Below, in pieces: positions 1-9,370 of a DNA stretch of 64,000 bases. Source of the stretch: Pseudoalteromonas rubra. Lineage in GTDB: Bacteria > Pseudomonadota > Gammaproteobacteria > Enterobacterales > Alteromonadaceae. How positions within the stretch are numbered: position 1 is the first letter of the stretch; the number at the start of each line of letters is the position of its first letter. Where the stretch lies: assembly GCF_001482385.1 (NCBI RefSeq), contig NZ_CP013611.1:1798001-1862000 (forward strand), in the 5' to 3' direction. A model generated the notes under the pieces. The model did not search any database, was not told the DNA's origin, and saw only the letters and a program-made list of their open reading frames with translations. The position numbers were made by a program, and so were the translations under genes.

Positions 1-1061
1 ATGGCTTTGCCGATTGTGTTGATCATGCGACCTATGCCAGCGTCGTCGGCATGTACAAACCAAACCCTTATGGTCTGCATGATATGCTGAGCAATGTTGC
101 AGAGTTTATGGGTGACTGTTATCTAGACAACTACAATAATGCCTACTCTGATGGCCGCACATTCCTGTCAGAGCAATGTGAAACGCGCGCAACGCGCGGC
201 AGCAGCTGGCACTGGAATATCTGGCCTGTGACACAACGCGGCGGGATGCCTGAAGACTTTGCAGGCGCCGCCGAGGGCTTTCGCATTGCACTGGATGGCC
301 AGGCCCCCAAGCCCGGCAAAACAACTCGTCAGTTCGAGCAACAGCTCGCCTTTGCGCAACAGCAGGAACAAAAACGTCGGGACCAGCAGTTTGCTTATCC
401 CCAGCCTGTCACTAACCTGAGGCTTTCCCAAACCGATGGTACAACGATGCTCAGCTGGGATAGCAGCAAAGAGGCTGATATTTTTGGCTACCGGATTTAC
501 CGCAATTACAGCGCTGGCTCTATGTTTGAATTGATTGCTGACAACGTCATCGACACGCAGTTTATCGACGCCAATGCCTCGCCCAATGTCTACGAATATA
601 CCGTGGTAGCCGTGCGCCGCAACCTACAAAGTAACTACAGTAACCTGGTCAAAACCCGTGGTACAGCGCTTGTAGTACCGGGCCGCATCGAAGCTGAATA
701 TGCACACACCGTCACTGGCGCGAATACCGCCAGAACCTCAGACACGGAAGGAAGATTAAACCTGACCGGTGGCGGTGGCATTGCCGAAGATGCAGAGATT
801 GATTACCAGATCACTGTCAGTCAGAGTGGTCACTATCGACTGAGTTATCGAATTGCCGGGCCACGCGATGGTAAAGGCTTTTCAGTCAAAATCAACGGGG
901 AAACGGTTTCAAAACACACGGTCAGTGGCACCGGTGGCTATCATGACTGGCAAACACAACAAGGAGAGCGTGTTTACCTGAGTGCAGGCGAGCATACCCT
1001 GAAACTTCAGTCCCACGACACCAACTGGAAACTCAACTGGCTAGCGCTGAAACGCGACTAA
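1..1061 (+). CDS. FGE-sulfatase (SUMF1) / FN3 / CBM-like secreted protein, 3' part
   Basis: The reading frame is open from the left edge of the window, so this is the C-terminal part of a longer gene. The visible start (GFADCVDHATYASVVGMYKP) runs into NPYGLHDMLSNVAEF, the signature of the formylglycine-generating-enzyme (SUMF1/FGE-sulfatase) fold. About residues 120-215 of the visible part form a fibronectin type III domain (TMLSWDSSKEADIFGYRIYR). The last about 120 residues start with PGRIEAEYA and end with WKLNWLALKRD, the layout of a CBM6/CBM35-like carbohydrate-binding module. FGE-fold proteins outside true sulfatase maturases are often secreted, non-catalytic or iron-dependent enzymes. 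I infer an extracellular or periplasmic carbohydrate-associated protein; the active-site half lies outside the window. Confidence 0.8.
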   Translation, partial: GFADCVDHATYASVVGMYKPNPYGLHDMLSNVAEFMGDCYLDNYNNAYSDGRTFLSEQCETRATRGSSWHWNIWPVTQRGGMPEDFAGAAEGFRIALDGQAPKPGKTTRQFEQQLAFAQQQEQKRRDQQFAYPQPVTNLRLSQTDGTTMLSWDSSKEADIFGYRIYRNYSAGSMFELIADNVIDTQFIDANASPNVYEYTVVAVRRNLQSNYSNLVKTRGTALVVPGRIEAEYAHTVTGANTARTSDTEGRLNLTGGGGIAEDAEIDYQITVSQSGHYRLSYRIAGPRDGKGFSVKINGETVSKHTVSGTGGYHDWQTQQGERVYLSAGEHTLKLQSHDTNWKLNWLALKRD

Positions 1062-1069
1062 TCATAAAA

Positions 1070-1094
1070 GCAGGGGAAACAAACTTTCCCCTGC
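1070..1094 (+). terminator. Stem-loop after the FGE-fold gene
   Basis: A perfect 10-bp inverted repeat, GCAGGGGAAA / TTTCCCCTGC, with a 5-nt loop starts 8 bases after the stop codon. No clear T-tract follows, so termination may be weak or the stem may act in 3' end protection. Confidence 0.55.
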
Positions 1095-1266
1095 GCTTGC
1101 AACCTATTCTGTTAAAGCCAGTATTCATCCACAAATTGCAACAACACAACGAAAACGCTCCCACAAGGTTGCCCATTCATTGAAATAAACGCTACTTTTT
1201 AACATAGGTCTGAAAAAGCGTTTCTTACTTTGATTAACCAGCAGACTTTATGGAATATGACTTAAT

Positions 1267-1761
1267 ATGCTAATCAAATATTGCCTCTTACTCACCGTCT
1301 TTCTCTGTTCATCGGGCTTAGGTGCGCGCTCGCTCTGTGACAGCCCCCAGTATCATGCTTTTGATTTTTGGATAGGTGAATGGCGGGTCATGTCAAAGGG
1401 GCAGTTTGCAGGCAACAGTAAAATCACCAAAATACTTAACGGCTGTGTCATTTTAGAGGAATATCAGGCAGTCTCCGGGTATAAAGGTAAGAGTTTGAAT
1501 ATTTTCGATAAACAGCAACAACACTGGCATCAAAGCTGGACCGACAATGCCGGTTTGCTGCTGCAACTCAATGGCAACCGCTACAACCACGGCATGGTGT
1601 TGCAAGGCCCGGGGCTGGACAGTGAAGGCAAGCCTGTTTTACACCGGATCACCTGGCAACCCAAAAAGAATAACACGGTACACCAGCACTGGCAGTCCTC
1701 AGGCAATGAGGGCAAGTCCTGGGAAACGCTATTTTATGGTATCTACCATAAAATTCAGTGA
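1267..1761 (+). CDS. Secreted DUF1579-like / lipocalin-like protein
   Basis: 164 residues. It has an N-terminal signal peptide (hydrophobic LLTVFLCSSGLGA, cleavage near residue 20). The mature part starts with AFDFWIGEWRVMS and goes on with KITKILNGCVILEEY, QHWHQSWTDNAGLLL and HRITWQPKKNNTVHQHWQSS. This pattern of a beta-barrel with regularly spaced Trp residues is typical of DUF1579-like proteins in proteobacteria. The family has no firm function. The gene stands alone between two hairpins, and no dependable Shine-Dalgarno sequence is seen before the ATG. Confidence 0.75.
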   Translation: MLIKYCLLLTVFLCSSGLGARSLCDSPQYHAFDFWIGEWRVMSKGQFAGNSKITKILNGCVILEEYQAVSGYKGKSLNIFDKQQQHWHQSWTDNAGLLLQLNGNRYNHGMVLQGPGLDSEGKPVLHRITWQPKKNNTVHQHWQSSGNEGKSWETLFYGIYHKIQ

Positions 1762-1811
1762 AGGGTAACCAGGCTCGCGCTCAGCAGGGCGTTGTGATAA
1801 CCATGCTGTAG

Positions 1812-1845
1812 GTAAAAGGGCACACACTTACCTGTGCCCGTTTAC
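1812..1845. terminator. Convergent stem-loop terminator
   Basis: A strong imperfect inverted repeat, GTAAAaGGGCACA / TGTGCCCgTTTAC, with an 8-nt loop lies between the convergent DUF1579-like gene and the minus-strand gene that ends at 1857. Its position suggests it ends transcription from both sides. Confidence 0.6.
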
Positions 1846-1856
1846 ATGAACCACGA

Positions 1857-3392
1857 TTACTGCGGTGGAATTGCGGGCCAGTATCCCAGTACAAAATTAT
1901 CCATTTCCCCTTTAATACTGACGCTGCCATAGCTACGAACCCGAACAATCATGCGAGATAACGGTCGCGAAGAGTCGACCGGGTAAACCTCATTCAGTTG
2001 AAAACTGCCCACCCCCAGCATACGCTCTGCACAATGGCTGTCATGTGCACCGGTCCTGTAATAGGCATCTGTACACACTCTGACGGGCGTGTCTTTTTGC
2101 GCTTCCATCAGCTGTACAGCCAACTGGGTATAGACTTTATCTGCATAGAATTCAGCGCCCCAGCCAAAGTAGTGTGTAAAGCCAGCCTGGCGCCACGGGC
2201 TCATCTCAAACCCCAGACTTTGCTCACCACTGATGACCTGTAGAGCCTGATTGATCAGAGAAACGTCTTGCGGCGAACGGGTTGTAAATCCACCCGTATC
2301 CGTTTCAAACCCCGACGTCGAGATCGTCACCAGACCATCCGGCAAGCTGGTACCCAAAAGCAGTGTCAAACTATTTAAGGACACCGCCCCGTCCGCGGTA
2401 ATACGCAGCTCAGTAGAAGTAATATCTGTGGTCAGGCCATCACTACCCAGGTCAACAACAATCGGTACCACAGCAGTACTATTTGGTGCGATGTAATAAC
2501 TGGGCGCAAAGGCAGCACTGTGATCGACGTCGCGAAACTGTTTTTGATAACTGGCACTGCCATAAAGCTGCGCATTTACCGGCTGCGAACCTGAATTAGT
2601 AATGCTAGCCTGATAGATCATATACTCCGGGTGGGTATGAGAGAAGTCAGGCGCAGCAAGGTGAAAGCGCGTACCGTAACTACCGGATGCTGTCTGGTTT
2701 AAACGCAAACTTGCCACCCCATTAGCATGCGTCAAAGTAGGAGCATCACTAAAAAAGGCGTCAACCTGTGCCTCGGTGAGCCCCGAGAAGTCTTGTCCTT
2801 GCGAGAAAAGATCCACTTCTGCATTGCTTTGATGGCTGCCCTCTTCGAGTGTTATTTCTAGATTATCCAGGTAGACGGTTTCATTGGGTAAAGCGTAGCT
2901 GTCAAGAAACCAGGTAACTTTGTGAATGGCTTTGCCCGCTGGCAAGGTCACCTGGCAGTCATGGGAATAAATACTGTCCTGATAGGTGGGTACTTCATCA
3001 TTACGTGAAACATAAGACTCATACACATTACCATCGGCATATTCTATCTCAAACACACACTGCGCAATGGTGTAAGGGCTGCGGCTTGCGCTATCGGATA
3101 GTGGCATCGCAATATCAAACGATGCACTCAACCGACTCACCTGCGGCAGCGTTCGCATGATCAGCGCCTCAGTACCAACCCGATAGTGGCCTTCGCTGGT
3201 CATCGCCAGACTCTTTGCGCCGCTGATGGGTAACAGTGAAGTTGCTTCAAACTGGCTCAATGCGCCGTCTGCCACAAACAGACCGACATAGCCATCATCA
3301 AAATTCTGACTGACAAGGGCTGTTGTGTCAGAGGCCTGAACCGCTGCGGCAGACACCATCATACCAAGCAGGGGGAATACATATTTAGTCAT
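1857..3392 (-). CDS. Secreted protein of unknown function
   Basis: I do not recognise this family. From the ATG chosen at 3392 it is 511 residues and begins with a clear signal peptide (MTKYVFPLLGMMVSAAAVQA). The ATG at 3401 and the GTG at 3422 are also in frame. AAGGA lies 10 nt before 3392 but is almost touching 3401. The body looks all-beta, with three similar-sized parts that each start like a carbohydrate-binding sandwich: QNFDDGYVGLFVADGAL, GQDFSGLTEAQVDAFF and SGFETDTGGFTTRSP. Two of the few cysteines sit in the C-terminal part (VCTDAYYRTGAHDSHCAERM). It is transcribed alone, away from the hydroxylase gene. A substrate-binding or structural exoprotein is a guess only. Confidence 0.7.
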   Translation of the reverse strand: MTKYVFPLLGMMVSAAAVQASDTTALVSQNFDDGYVGLFVADGALSQFEATSLLPISGAKSLAMTSEGHYRVGTEALIMRTLPQVSRLSASFDIAMPLSDSASRSPYTIAQCVFEIEYADGNVYESYVSRNDEVPTYQDSIYSHDCQVTLPAGKAIHKVTWFLDSYALPNETVYLDNLEITLEEGSHQSNAEVDLFSQGQDFSGLTEAQVDAFFSDAPTLTHANGVASLRLNQTASGSYGTRFHLAAPDFSHTHPEYMIYQASITNSGSQPVNAQLYGSASYQKQFRDVDHSAAFAPSYYIAPNSTAVVPIVVDLGSDGLTTDITSTELRITADGAVSLNSLTLLLGTSLPDGLVTISTSGFETDTGGFTTRSPQDVSLINQALQVISGEQSLGFEMSPWRQAGFTHYFGWGAEFYADKVYTQLAVQLMEAQKDTPVRVCTDAYYRTGAHDSHCAERMLGVGSFQLNEVYPVDSSRPLSRMIVRVRSYGSVSIKGEMDNFVLGYWPAIPPQ

Positions 3393-3777
3393 TGTTTTCA
3401 TTTCCTTTTTTATATCCCGCACACCTTATCGGCCCGCACTGAAAAACATTGAGCAAATACTCCATTTTTATTCCTGATTAAAAAATAGCATGGGATCTTT
3501 ATTCCACATCCATTTTCTATTCACATTTAAAAAACACAATGTTAACCAAAGAATCTATTAGGTATGCTTCTGTATCCCTTGTATTTAAAGGGGATAGGTG
3601 AAATGACAAGGAGCAGAAAATAAAGTTAGTGAAATTAAGGATAAATCAATGTTAATATGAATTTACAAAATTATTTTATTCCATATGTCGATGCTTGTGA
3701 CATACGCAGCTTAAAAAGACAGCAGACCTGTTGGCTGCTGCCCTCAACTAATGAAGACAACACACTAAGGGATTAAC
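3393..3777. other. AT-rich divergent intergenic region
   Basis: About 385 bases between two divergent genes. It is AT-rich, with many A and T runs, and must hold both promoters. A short imperfect stem, AGCAG...CTGCT, lies near 3720-3740. No gene or known operator was recognised. Confidence 0.4.
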
Positions 3778-5046
3778 ATGGATCTCAACTTTACCGAAGA
3801 AGTAATGTATACCCTGCCCTTTTATCTGGGCCCGCTATTTATTCTGGCAACCATCAATTTTTTGCGAAAACAAAAAAACTATCGCCTTAATGACACCCTG
3901 ACCAATGCCACCATTGCACTGGGCAATCTGGGCTTGTCGTTTATCTTTTTACTCGCCGTGGTTGCTCTGTACACCCTGGTCTACAACGAGTACAGACTGG
4001 TCGACCTGGATCAGAGCAACCCACTGATTTATTTACTCGCATTCCTGGTTTATGACTTTTTGTATTACTGGAACCACCGCTTTCATCATATGATCGGGCT
4101 ATTCTGGGCCGACCATCTGGTACACCATACGGCGGAGAATTTTAATTTTGGGGTATCCATCCGGATCAGCTATTTCACTGAGCTGACCATGTGGATGACC
4201 TTTATCCCCATGGCATTTATGGGTATTTCACTGGAAGTATTCCTGGCCGCCAGCTATACCCAAATTATCTGGGCATTTTGTATTCACACCAAGTACCTGA
4301 AAAAAACCCCTCGCGCAGACAAAATTTTTAATACCCCCTCTTTGCACCGCGTCCATCATGCGCGTAACCGTCAATATATAGACAAGAACTATGGGGGTAT
4401 CTTAATCATCTGGGATCGTTTGTTTGGCACCTATCAGCGAGAGTTAGAGAGTGACCCGGTGGTATACGGCGTGCGCGAATCTTACCCCAGCTTTAGTCCA
4501 CTAGTGATCAACTCCTATTACCTCAAAACCATCTGGCAAAAAATTAAATGCTCACGCTCGGTGTTTGAGGTGCTTTGCTCTATTTTTGCGCCACCGGCCT
4601 GGCTCCCTAAAAACGCCAATAAAGCCGATTTCTACTCGCTCACCGCCAAAGTAAAGTCCAAAGACTTTAAGCCAAAAGACCCTTACATCTGTAAACGCAC
4701 CAAGTGGACTGCTTTCGTACGCTTTAGCAGTATTGTGGTGCTGTTTACCTATCTGATGAGTTATTTTGGCGAGCTCCCCACATTGCCTTTAGTGAGCCTG
4801 TCCCTGCTGTTTTTCTGGCTCTGTCACTTTAACGGCTTAGTGTTCGATGGCGCCAAGCTAGGCCTGCCTATGGAGGCCGTCACGCAAGTGTTATATGGCC
4901 TCATTTTGTACTGGGCCATCGAGACCGATCAAGCGGCCTGGATCACCTTAGGGACTGCCACGCTGGCACTGATATCTCTGTGTAATTACGTCATCTATCG
5001 CACCCGTCCAACTGCGCCAGTGGAACTCAGCGCAGAGCTCCAGTAG
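3778..5046 (+). CDS. Sterol desaturase / fatty acid hydroxylase family membrane protein
   Basis: 422 residues, a multi-spanning membrane protein. The eight-histidine di-iron signature of the superfamily is present: HRFHH near residue 100, HLVHH near 115 and HRVHH near 190. TM segments precede the first cluster, and there is a further set of TM segments at the C-terminus (about 310-405). Length and layout resemble alkylglycerol-monooxygenase-like members rather than short beta-carotene hydroxylases. The reaction is O2-dependent hydroxylation or desaturation of a lipid; the substrate cannot be told. The next gene starts 44 bases downstream and encodes a membrane methyltransferase-like protein, so a shared lipid-modification operon is likely. 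Confidence 0.85.
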   Translation: MDLNFTEEVMYTLPFYLGPLFILATINFLRKQKNYRLNDTLTNATIALGNLGLSFIFLLAVVALYTLVYNEYRLVDLDQSNPLIYLLAFLVYDFLYYWNHRFHHMIGLFWADHLVHHTAENFNFGVSIRISYFTELTMWMTFIPMAFMGISLEVFLAASYTQIIWAFCIHTKYLKKTPRADKIFNTPSLHRVHHARNRQYIDKNYGGILIIWDRLFGTYQRELESDPVVYGVRESYPSFSPLVINSYYLKTIWQKIKCSRSVFEVLCSIFAPPAWLPKNANKADFYSLTAKVKSKDFKPKDPYICKRTKWTAFVRFSSIVVLFTYLMSYFGELPTLPLVSLSLLFFWLCHFNGLVFDGAKLGLPMEAVTQVLYGLILYWAIETDQAAWITLGTATLALISLCNYVIYRTRPTAPVELSAELQ

Positions 5047-5090
5047 ATGATATCGACTAAAGCTAAGTTAATATGATTGAAGGAAAAAAT

Positions 5091-5834
5091 ATGGAAACAA
5101 TAAATCATAACTCGGACAGTCAAAGTGCCGGTGGAGGCGTCAATCGCGAGCATGGCCGCACCATAGCGCAAAGGTGGACCTTTGTCGGCCTGCACTTTGG
5201 CTTAGTGCTTTTCTGCGCCTGGCTGGCAGTAGCTGACGGCTGGACCCTGATTGGCCAACTGTTTGGCCAACAATGGACGCTGGTTGATAACGACAGGGCA
5301 CTGCTTATGCTGGCCTGTGTGTTTGTCTACTGGCTACGCCATGCCATTACAGTGCTTTACCTGCTACAACGCAGAATTGACTGGGGAGAAGCTTTGGGTT
5401 TGCTGTGCTTTATGGCTTTTTTCGAAATAGGCCTGTTACTGGTCGGCGGTGGCGCATTCAGAAACGAGGTGATCCCTTTTGGGACTCTGGACATAGTAGC
5501 GCTGGTTCTGCTAATCGTTGGCTCGTATCTGAACAGTGGCTCTGAGATCCAACGAAAGTGGTGGAAACAAGACCCGGCAAACAAAGGCCGGTGCTACACA
5601 GAAGGTCTGTTTAAGCATTCAATGCACATCAACTACTTTGGGGATGTCGTGCTGTTCACGGGCTGGTGCTTACTGAGTTATAACTACTGGACGCTGTTGC
5701 TGCCCTTCTTTATGGCGTATTCGTTTATCAGTTTCCATATTCCGGCACTCGATGGCTACTTGTCTGAGCGTTATGGAGAGAAGTTCGACCAATACGCAGC
5801 CAAAACCAAAAAGCTGATCCCCTTCGTCTACTAA
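5091..5834 (+). CDS. Isoprenylcysteine methyltransferase / DUF1295-like membrane protein
   Basis: 247 residues from the ATG at 5091, chosen because AGGA lies 6 nt upstream; an ATG at 5073 lacks this. Several TM helices are followed by a C-terminal block with CYTEGLFKHSMHINYFGDVV and YGEKFDQYAAKTKKLIPFVY. This matches the membrane methyltransferase / steroid 5-alpha-reductase-like superfamily (ICMT, DUF1295, NnrU relatives), where the block forms the cofactor pocket. It probably acts on a membrane lipid together with the hydroxylase encoded just upstream. The family call is good; the chemistry is open (SAM methylation or NADPH reduction). Confidence 0.75.
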   Translation: METINHNSDSQSAGGGVNREHGRTIAQRWTFVGLHFGLVLFCAWLAVADGWTLIGQLFGQQWTLVDNDRALLMLACVFVYWLRHAITVLYLLQRRIDWGEALGLLCFMAFFEIGLLLVGGGAFRNEVIPFGTLDIVALVLLIVGSYLNSGSEIQRKWWKQDPANKGRCYTEGLFKHSMHINYFGDVVLFTGWCLLSYNYWTLLLPFFMAYSFISFHIPALDGYLSERYGEKFDQYAAKTKKLIPFVY

Positions 5835-5842
5835 CCTTGTCT

Positions 5843-5879
5843 GTCAGGCTCAGCGGCCCTCATCGCCTCTGAGTCTGAC
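5843..5879. terminator. Convergent stem-loop terminator
   Basis: Inverted repeat GTCAGGCTCAG / CTGAGTCTGAC (one mismatch) between the stop codons of two convergent genes. Confidence 0.55.
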
Positions 5880-5893
5880 GTGTCATACCCTAC

Positions 5894-7738
5894 CTATCTA
5901 CCCGCAGCCATCAAATTGAGTGCCAGCAACTGTGCTTCATTCTGCATTCGCCAATCTGACGTTGCATGCTCACTGATATACTGTGCATAGAAGTCGCTAT
6001 TCACGCCTGACTCAACTGGCATCTGACATAACAGCAACGCCACGTCGAGACCAATTCGGCGCTCTCCTGACAACTGAGCCAGCTCAAAGGCACGCAACGC
6101 CAGGGGCAAAAGTTCAGCCTGAGTTTGCACGGCTGCCGCGTACATGACTGACAAATAAGCATTTTCTGCATTATCCTGACGCACACTGGTGATCAGTGAT
6201 TCGGCCTCCTCAAAACGCGCTTCACGCAAATAATAACGAACCAGCGATTTACGGCTGGACTGAGCCACCCAATGATTCGGTGTCAGTGCCGTATATTCCA
6301 GCACGCGCCGATAGTGTGGTTCTTTGTCAGCTGGTTTGTCTGCAAAAATAGCATAGTGGAAAGGCACTTTAGCAAAGTGGTAAACCGGCAGCTCATAGTC
6401 CCGCATTTTCTCCTCTGCCAGTCTTAAATAATGATACTTGTCATCATCCTGCTGATTTTTACTCGCCATTATCGACAAGTAAGTCAGCGCATCTAACTCT
6501 CTGGCAATGTCCTGTGTCTGTCGGGCCAGCTGTGCGGAATGAAGCAAGCTCGCTTTAACCTGCCCATAATCTCGCTGCAAATGATACAACCAGGAACGGC
6601 TGTGCCAGACGTCTGACTGAGCTCTCAGATCCTGACTAACCTCCAGCGCCTGCAATGCCATATCTAGTCTTATCAGACTGAGGTCGACCAGGTTTTTGCG
6701 TAACAAAATCTCCCCCTGATATGCCAGAGCACGCCCCTCTTGCTGAGTGTTAGTCTGCGCTTTGGCCAGCACGGCCAGTTTTTCAGCCATCGCCATCGCC
6801 TTCTCTAATTCGTGTACATCCAGATACGCATTGACCAATGCCCCCAGTAGGATCAGATCTTCAGGTGTCCGCTGATGAGCCTGCGTCAGCATGGCCAGCT
6901 TAAGGTCAGGTGAGTGGGCATGCTGCAACAAAGATGCAACGACCGGCTGACTGAGATGCTGATAGAGCTTCTGCTGCACGGCTTGTGAGGTTGCACCATG
7001 CAGCACCCCCTGCCACTGACCTGCCGGGCCTTTGAGCCAGAAAGTCAGATACCAAAGCGCATCAACCTGACGCACACTGGCTGTGAGGATCACCGGATGC
7101 TGCACTGCCACCTCAGGATACACCAATTCCTGCGATGTTCTGAAATTCGCCGCAGAAAGCGTAGTCAGGGACGTAAAATTCAGCTGTGTGGTGTCTTGTA
7201 GTTGCCACTGTTCAGGTTCCGAGCCTTCAAATGGCAAATAAGTTATTGAAAAGCTTTCCGATTGCGCTTCATCGCGCTGCAGCACAAAAACAAACGCCAG
7301 CAACACCAATAAGGAAATAAGTGATACCCCCAGCCAGTTGCTGACTCTGTGGCGTGCTGAAACGTCAGTGTCAACGGGTGTCACGGTTATGGGCGCATGA
7401 ACAGTGTCCGAAGTGATGAGAGGGCGTGTTATCGGGGCGGCGTTCACGCCTGTTACCTGGCGCTGCCACTGGTAACCTCGCTTAGCAAAGGTTTTGATGG
7501 CATCATTACCAAATAAAGCACGTAAATGACTGATATTCTGAAACACAGCCTGTTCAGAGACGACTTTGTCTTGCCAGACCTGGTCCAAAATTTCCTCTTT
7601 ACTCAGTACTCTGTGGGTATTTGCCAGTAACAGAGCCAGTAATTTTGCTTCATTATGACGAATAGCAAGTGCGGTGCCTGCACGAAGCAAGATCAAATCA
7701 ATACTATCGAACTCAAAGTCATCGAACTGGTAGCGCAT
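5894..7738 (-). CDS. CadC-like winged-helix transmembrane regulator with TPR-like sensor
   Basis: 614 residues. Residues about 5-95 form an OmpR/PhoB-type winged helix (LSKEEILDQVWQDKVVSEQ, then FAKRGYQWQ at the wing). A proline/threonine linker leads to one TM segment near 134-153 (LGVSLISLLVLLAFVFVLQ). The rest is a large periplasmic part rich in helical, TPR-like pairs. This is the ToxR/CadC plan, in which a membrane-bound regulator senses the periplasm without a kinase. The target is unknown. It is transcribed alone, convergent to the lipid-modification pair. A second, smaller protein of this type lies at 31348. Confidence 0.85.
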   Translation of the reverse strand: MRYQFDDFEFDSIDLILLRAGTALAIRHNEAKLLALLLANTHRVLSKEEILDQVWQDKVVSEQAVFQNISHLRALFGNDAIKTFAKRGYQWQRQVTGVNAAPITRPLITSDTVHAPITVTPVDTDVSARHRVSNWLGVSLISLLVLLAFVFVLQRDEAQSESFSITYLPFEGSEPEQWQLQDTTQLNFTSLTTLSAANFRTSQELVYPEVAVQHPVILTASVRQVDALWYLTFWLKGPAGQWQGVLHGATSQAVQQKLYQHLSQPVVASLLQHAHSPDLKLAMLTQAHQRTPEDLILLGALVNAYLDVHELEKAMAMAEKLAVLAKAQTNTQQEGRALAYQGEILLRKNLVDLSLIRLDMALQALEVSQDLRAQSDVWHSRSWLYHLQRDYGQVKASLLHSAQLARQTQDIARELDALTYLSIMASKNQQDDDKYHYLRLAEEKMRDYELPVYHFAKVPFHYAIFADKPADKEPHYRRVLEYTALTPNHWVAQSSRKSLVRYYLREARFEEAESLITSVRQDNAENAYLSVMYAAAVQTQAELLPLALRAFELAQLSGERRIGLDVALLLCQMPVESGVNSDFYAQYISEHATSDWRMQNEAQLLALNLMAAGR

Positions 7739-7800
7739 AGTGTTATGTAATTGTTATTGTCCTATTCAGTAACAAGCATAACCCAATTATGATTAAAACA

Positions 7801-8178
7801 CTAAAGGTGCAACAACACAGCTTCTCGCTGTTTTTTGGTCATCTTCTGCACCACCAACAGAAACGAATTATCAATCATCCGCTCTATTTCTCCACGAGGT
7901 ACAGAGCCGTCCAGGATCACCGTGTTCCAAAGTCGCTTATTCATATGATAACCGGGGATCACAGCCTCAAAAATATCCCGCAATGCCTGCGCCTCATCCG
8001 GATCACACTTCAGATTCAGCCACCAATGACGCGTTTCACCTTCGTTATATCTGCCCGGTGACAAGGTGGCGAACATTTTGTCTTTCACTTTAAACACATC
8101 TACATCGGGTCCAAAGGGTTGCCCGACGCTAGAAAAGGGTTTATTGAGCAGGTAAGTATGGGCTTGTGTATGGTCCAT
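7801..8178 (-). CDS. MmcQ/YjbR family protein
   Basis: 125 residues. It matches the MmcQ/YjbR fold (CyaY-like DNA-binding family): KPFSSVGQPFGPDVDVFKV at the start, WWLNLKCDPDEAQALRD in the middle, and PGYHMNKRLWNTVILDG then a C-terminal helix. These small cytoplasmic proteins bind DNA in some members, but their role is undefined. AAGGA lies 7 nt before the ATG. It is on the same strand as its neighbours but separated by more than 60 bases on each side. Confidence 0.85.
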   Translation of the reverse strand: MDHTQAHTYLLNKPFSSVGQPFGPDVDVFKVKDKMFATLSPGRYNEGETRHWWLNLKCDPDEAQALRDIFEAVIPGYHMNKRLWNTVILDGSVPRGEIERMIDNSFLLVVQKMTKKQREAVLLHL

Positions 8179-8240
8179 GTTTTAGTCCTTTAAAAATATC
8201 TAAACACACCATACACGTTCAAACACCGCCTGCCAATCCG

Positions 8241-8888
8241 CTAAATGACTGACTCACGCTCTCCATATGTTGTGAAAATATGCTTGTAGAAATGCGCTTT
8301 GTGAGCCATCAATAACGCAGCACGTTTATGAGGAAAATCAAACTCGAATTGTTTGTCGTAGCCGAGCTCTGCCATGCGGGTCATCAGTCGCGCATTGTCA
8401 GCTCTGGGTTCCAGCACAATACGCTGAGTCTGTGGCTGACTCTGATAGATTAAATGGCTGAGGCTGGTCATCCAGCCGCGAAAGTTCTCAGGGCCACGGC
8501 AACTTTGCTCACCCACTAGCAAATGTATCCCGCGATCATACACTGACGCCTCATAATAGTGTGCCAGCTTGTCTTCTGCCGCCCAGTATACTTCCAGATA
8601 AGCAAAAGGCTGCTGATCCAGATAGCCTATCAAAGGCAAAGTGTGGGCATCGGCTAGTTTGTCACTCAAGTACTGCCATTGTTTTTCTTCACTCCAGGCT
8701 TGTTGCCAGAAGTGCGCAACCCTGGGGTCGTTCATCCAGCGGCACAAACGTGGCAAATCATCTAGGCAGATTAATTTAATTGAAAAACGCTTGTCCAAAA
8801 AAGTGTTGTGGTGATAGGCCAGTTCAGCCCCCATTTGGCACGCTCCGATATGCACATTTTGCTTTGTCCAAAACTCACTCAAAGTCAT
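8241..8888 (-). CDS. GNAT acetyltransferase of the siderophore (IucB/RhbD) type
   Basis: 215 residues. It shows the conserved blocks of siderophore-biosynthesis acyltransferases: WMNDPRVAHFWQQAWS, PLIGYLDQQPFAYLEVYWAA, YDRGIHLLVGEQSCRGPE, VLEPRADNARLM and FDFPHKRAALLM. IucB-type enzymes acetylate N6-hydroxylysine (or acylate related hydroxamate precursors) using acyl-CoA, in the cytoplasm. Here it stands alone: no lysine monooxygenase, NIS synthetase or NRPS is nearby. The N-terminus is shorter than in IucB, so this is the GNAT half only. It may be a remnant of, or an accessory to, a siderophore pathway elsewhere, or modify another substrate. Confidence 0.82.
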   Translation of the reverse strand: MTLSEFWTKQNVHIGACQMGAELAYHHNTFLDKRFSIKLICLDDLPRLCRWMNDPRVAHFWQQAWSEEKQWQYLSDKLADAHTLPLIGYLDQQPFAYLEVYWAAEDKLAHYYEASVYDRGIHLLVGEQSCRGPENFRGWMTSLSHLIYQSQPQTQRIVLEPRADNARLMTRMAELGYDKQFEFDFPHKRAALLMAHKAHFYKHIFTTYGERESVI

Positions 8889-9370
8889 ATACTCATCATT
8901 AAAGTTACACTACATTACAAAAATATGACGATTGTAATGAGAAGTAATTTACCCAAATAGGTACATAATAATGCATAGCTGGAGAAATTAAATAACCAGT
9001 TTACCTGGTGTGGGAACTTCGACAGTTTTAAGCTAGAAATGTACGCAACTAAGCCCAAAACAGATGCCAGAGGGTACTCTATAAAACATTAACATCAGAC
9101 CTTTTGCACCAATTTAGGTTAAATACAAATGCGGACTGATATCAAACTTCGTTTGCTTTTTATAAATAATTATAAAAAGCTCGTCAGTACTGACCACAAT
9201 TCCCAGGGGTTGTCCAGCTCAAGCCTGGTGGGCTCTATACTGAAGGTATTGATAAATAATAAGGTCAGTTTGGCAGGTAACACATATGAAACGAACGCAG
9301 CACAAACAACTTTTATCACGCGCATAATTTGCGACACATCCATTCCACATAACAACAACACTGCAGGTTT
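8889..9370. other. Intergenic region without recognised gene
   Basis: 482 bases. Overlapping short ORFs on both strands (63-84 residues) look like noise: neither has a Shine-Dalgarno sequence or recognisable protein, and they overlap antisense. The part next to 8888 should carry the promoter of the acetyltransferase. No repeat or hairpin of note was seen. Confidence 0.4.
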
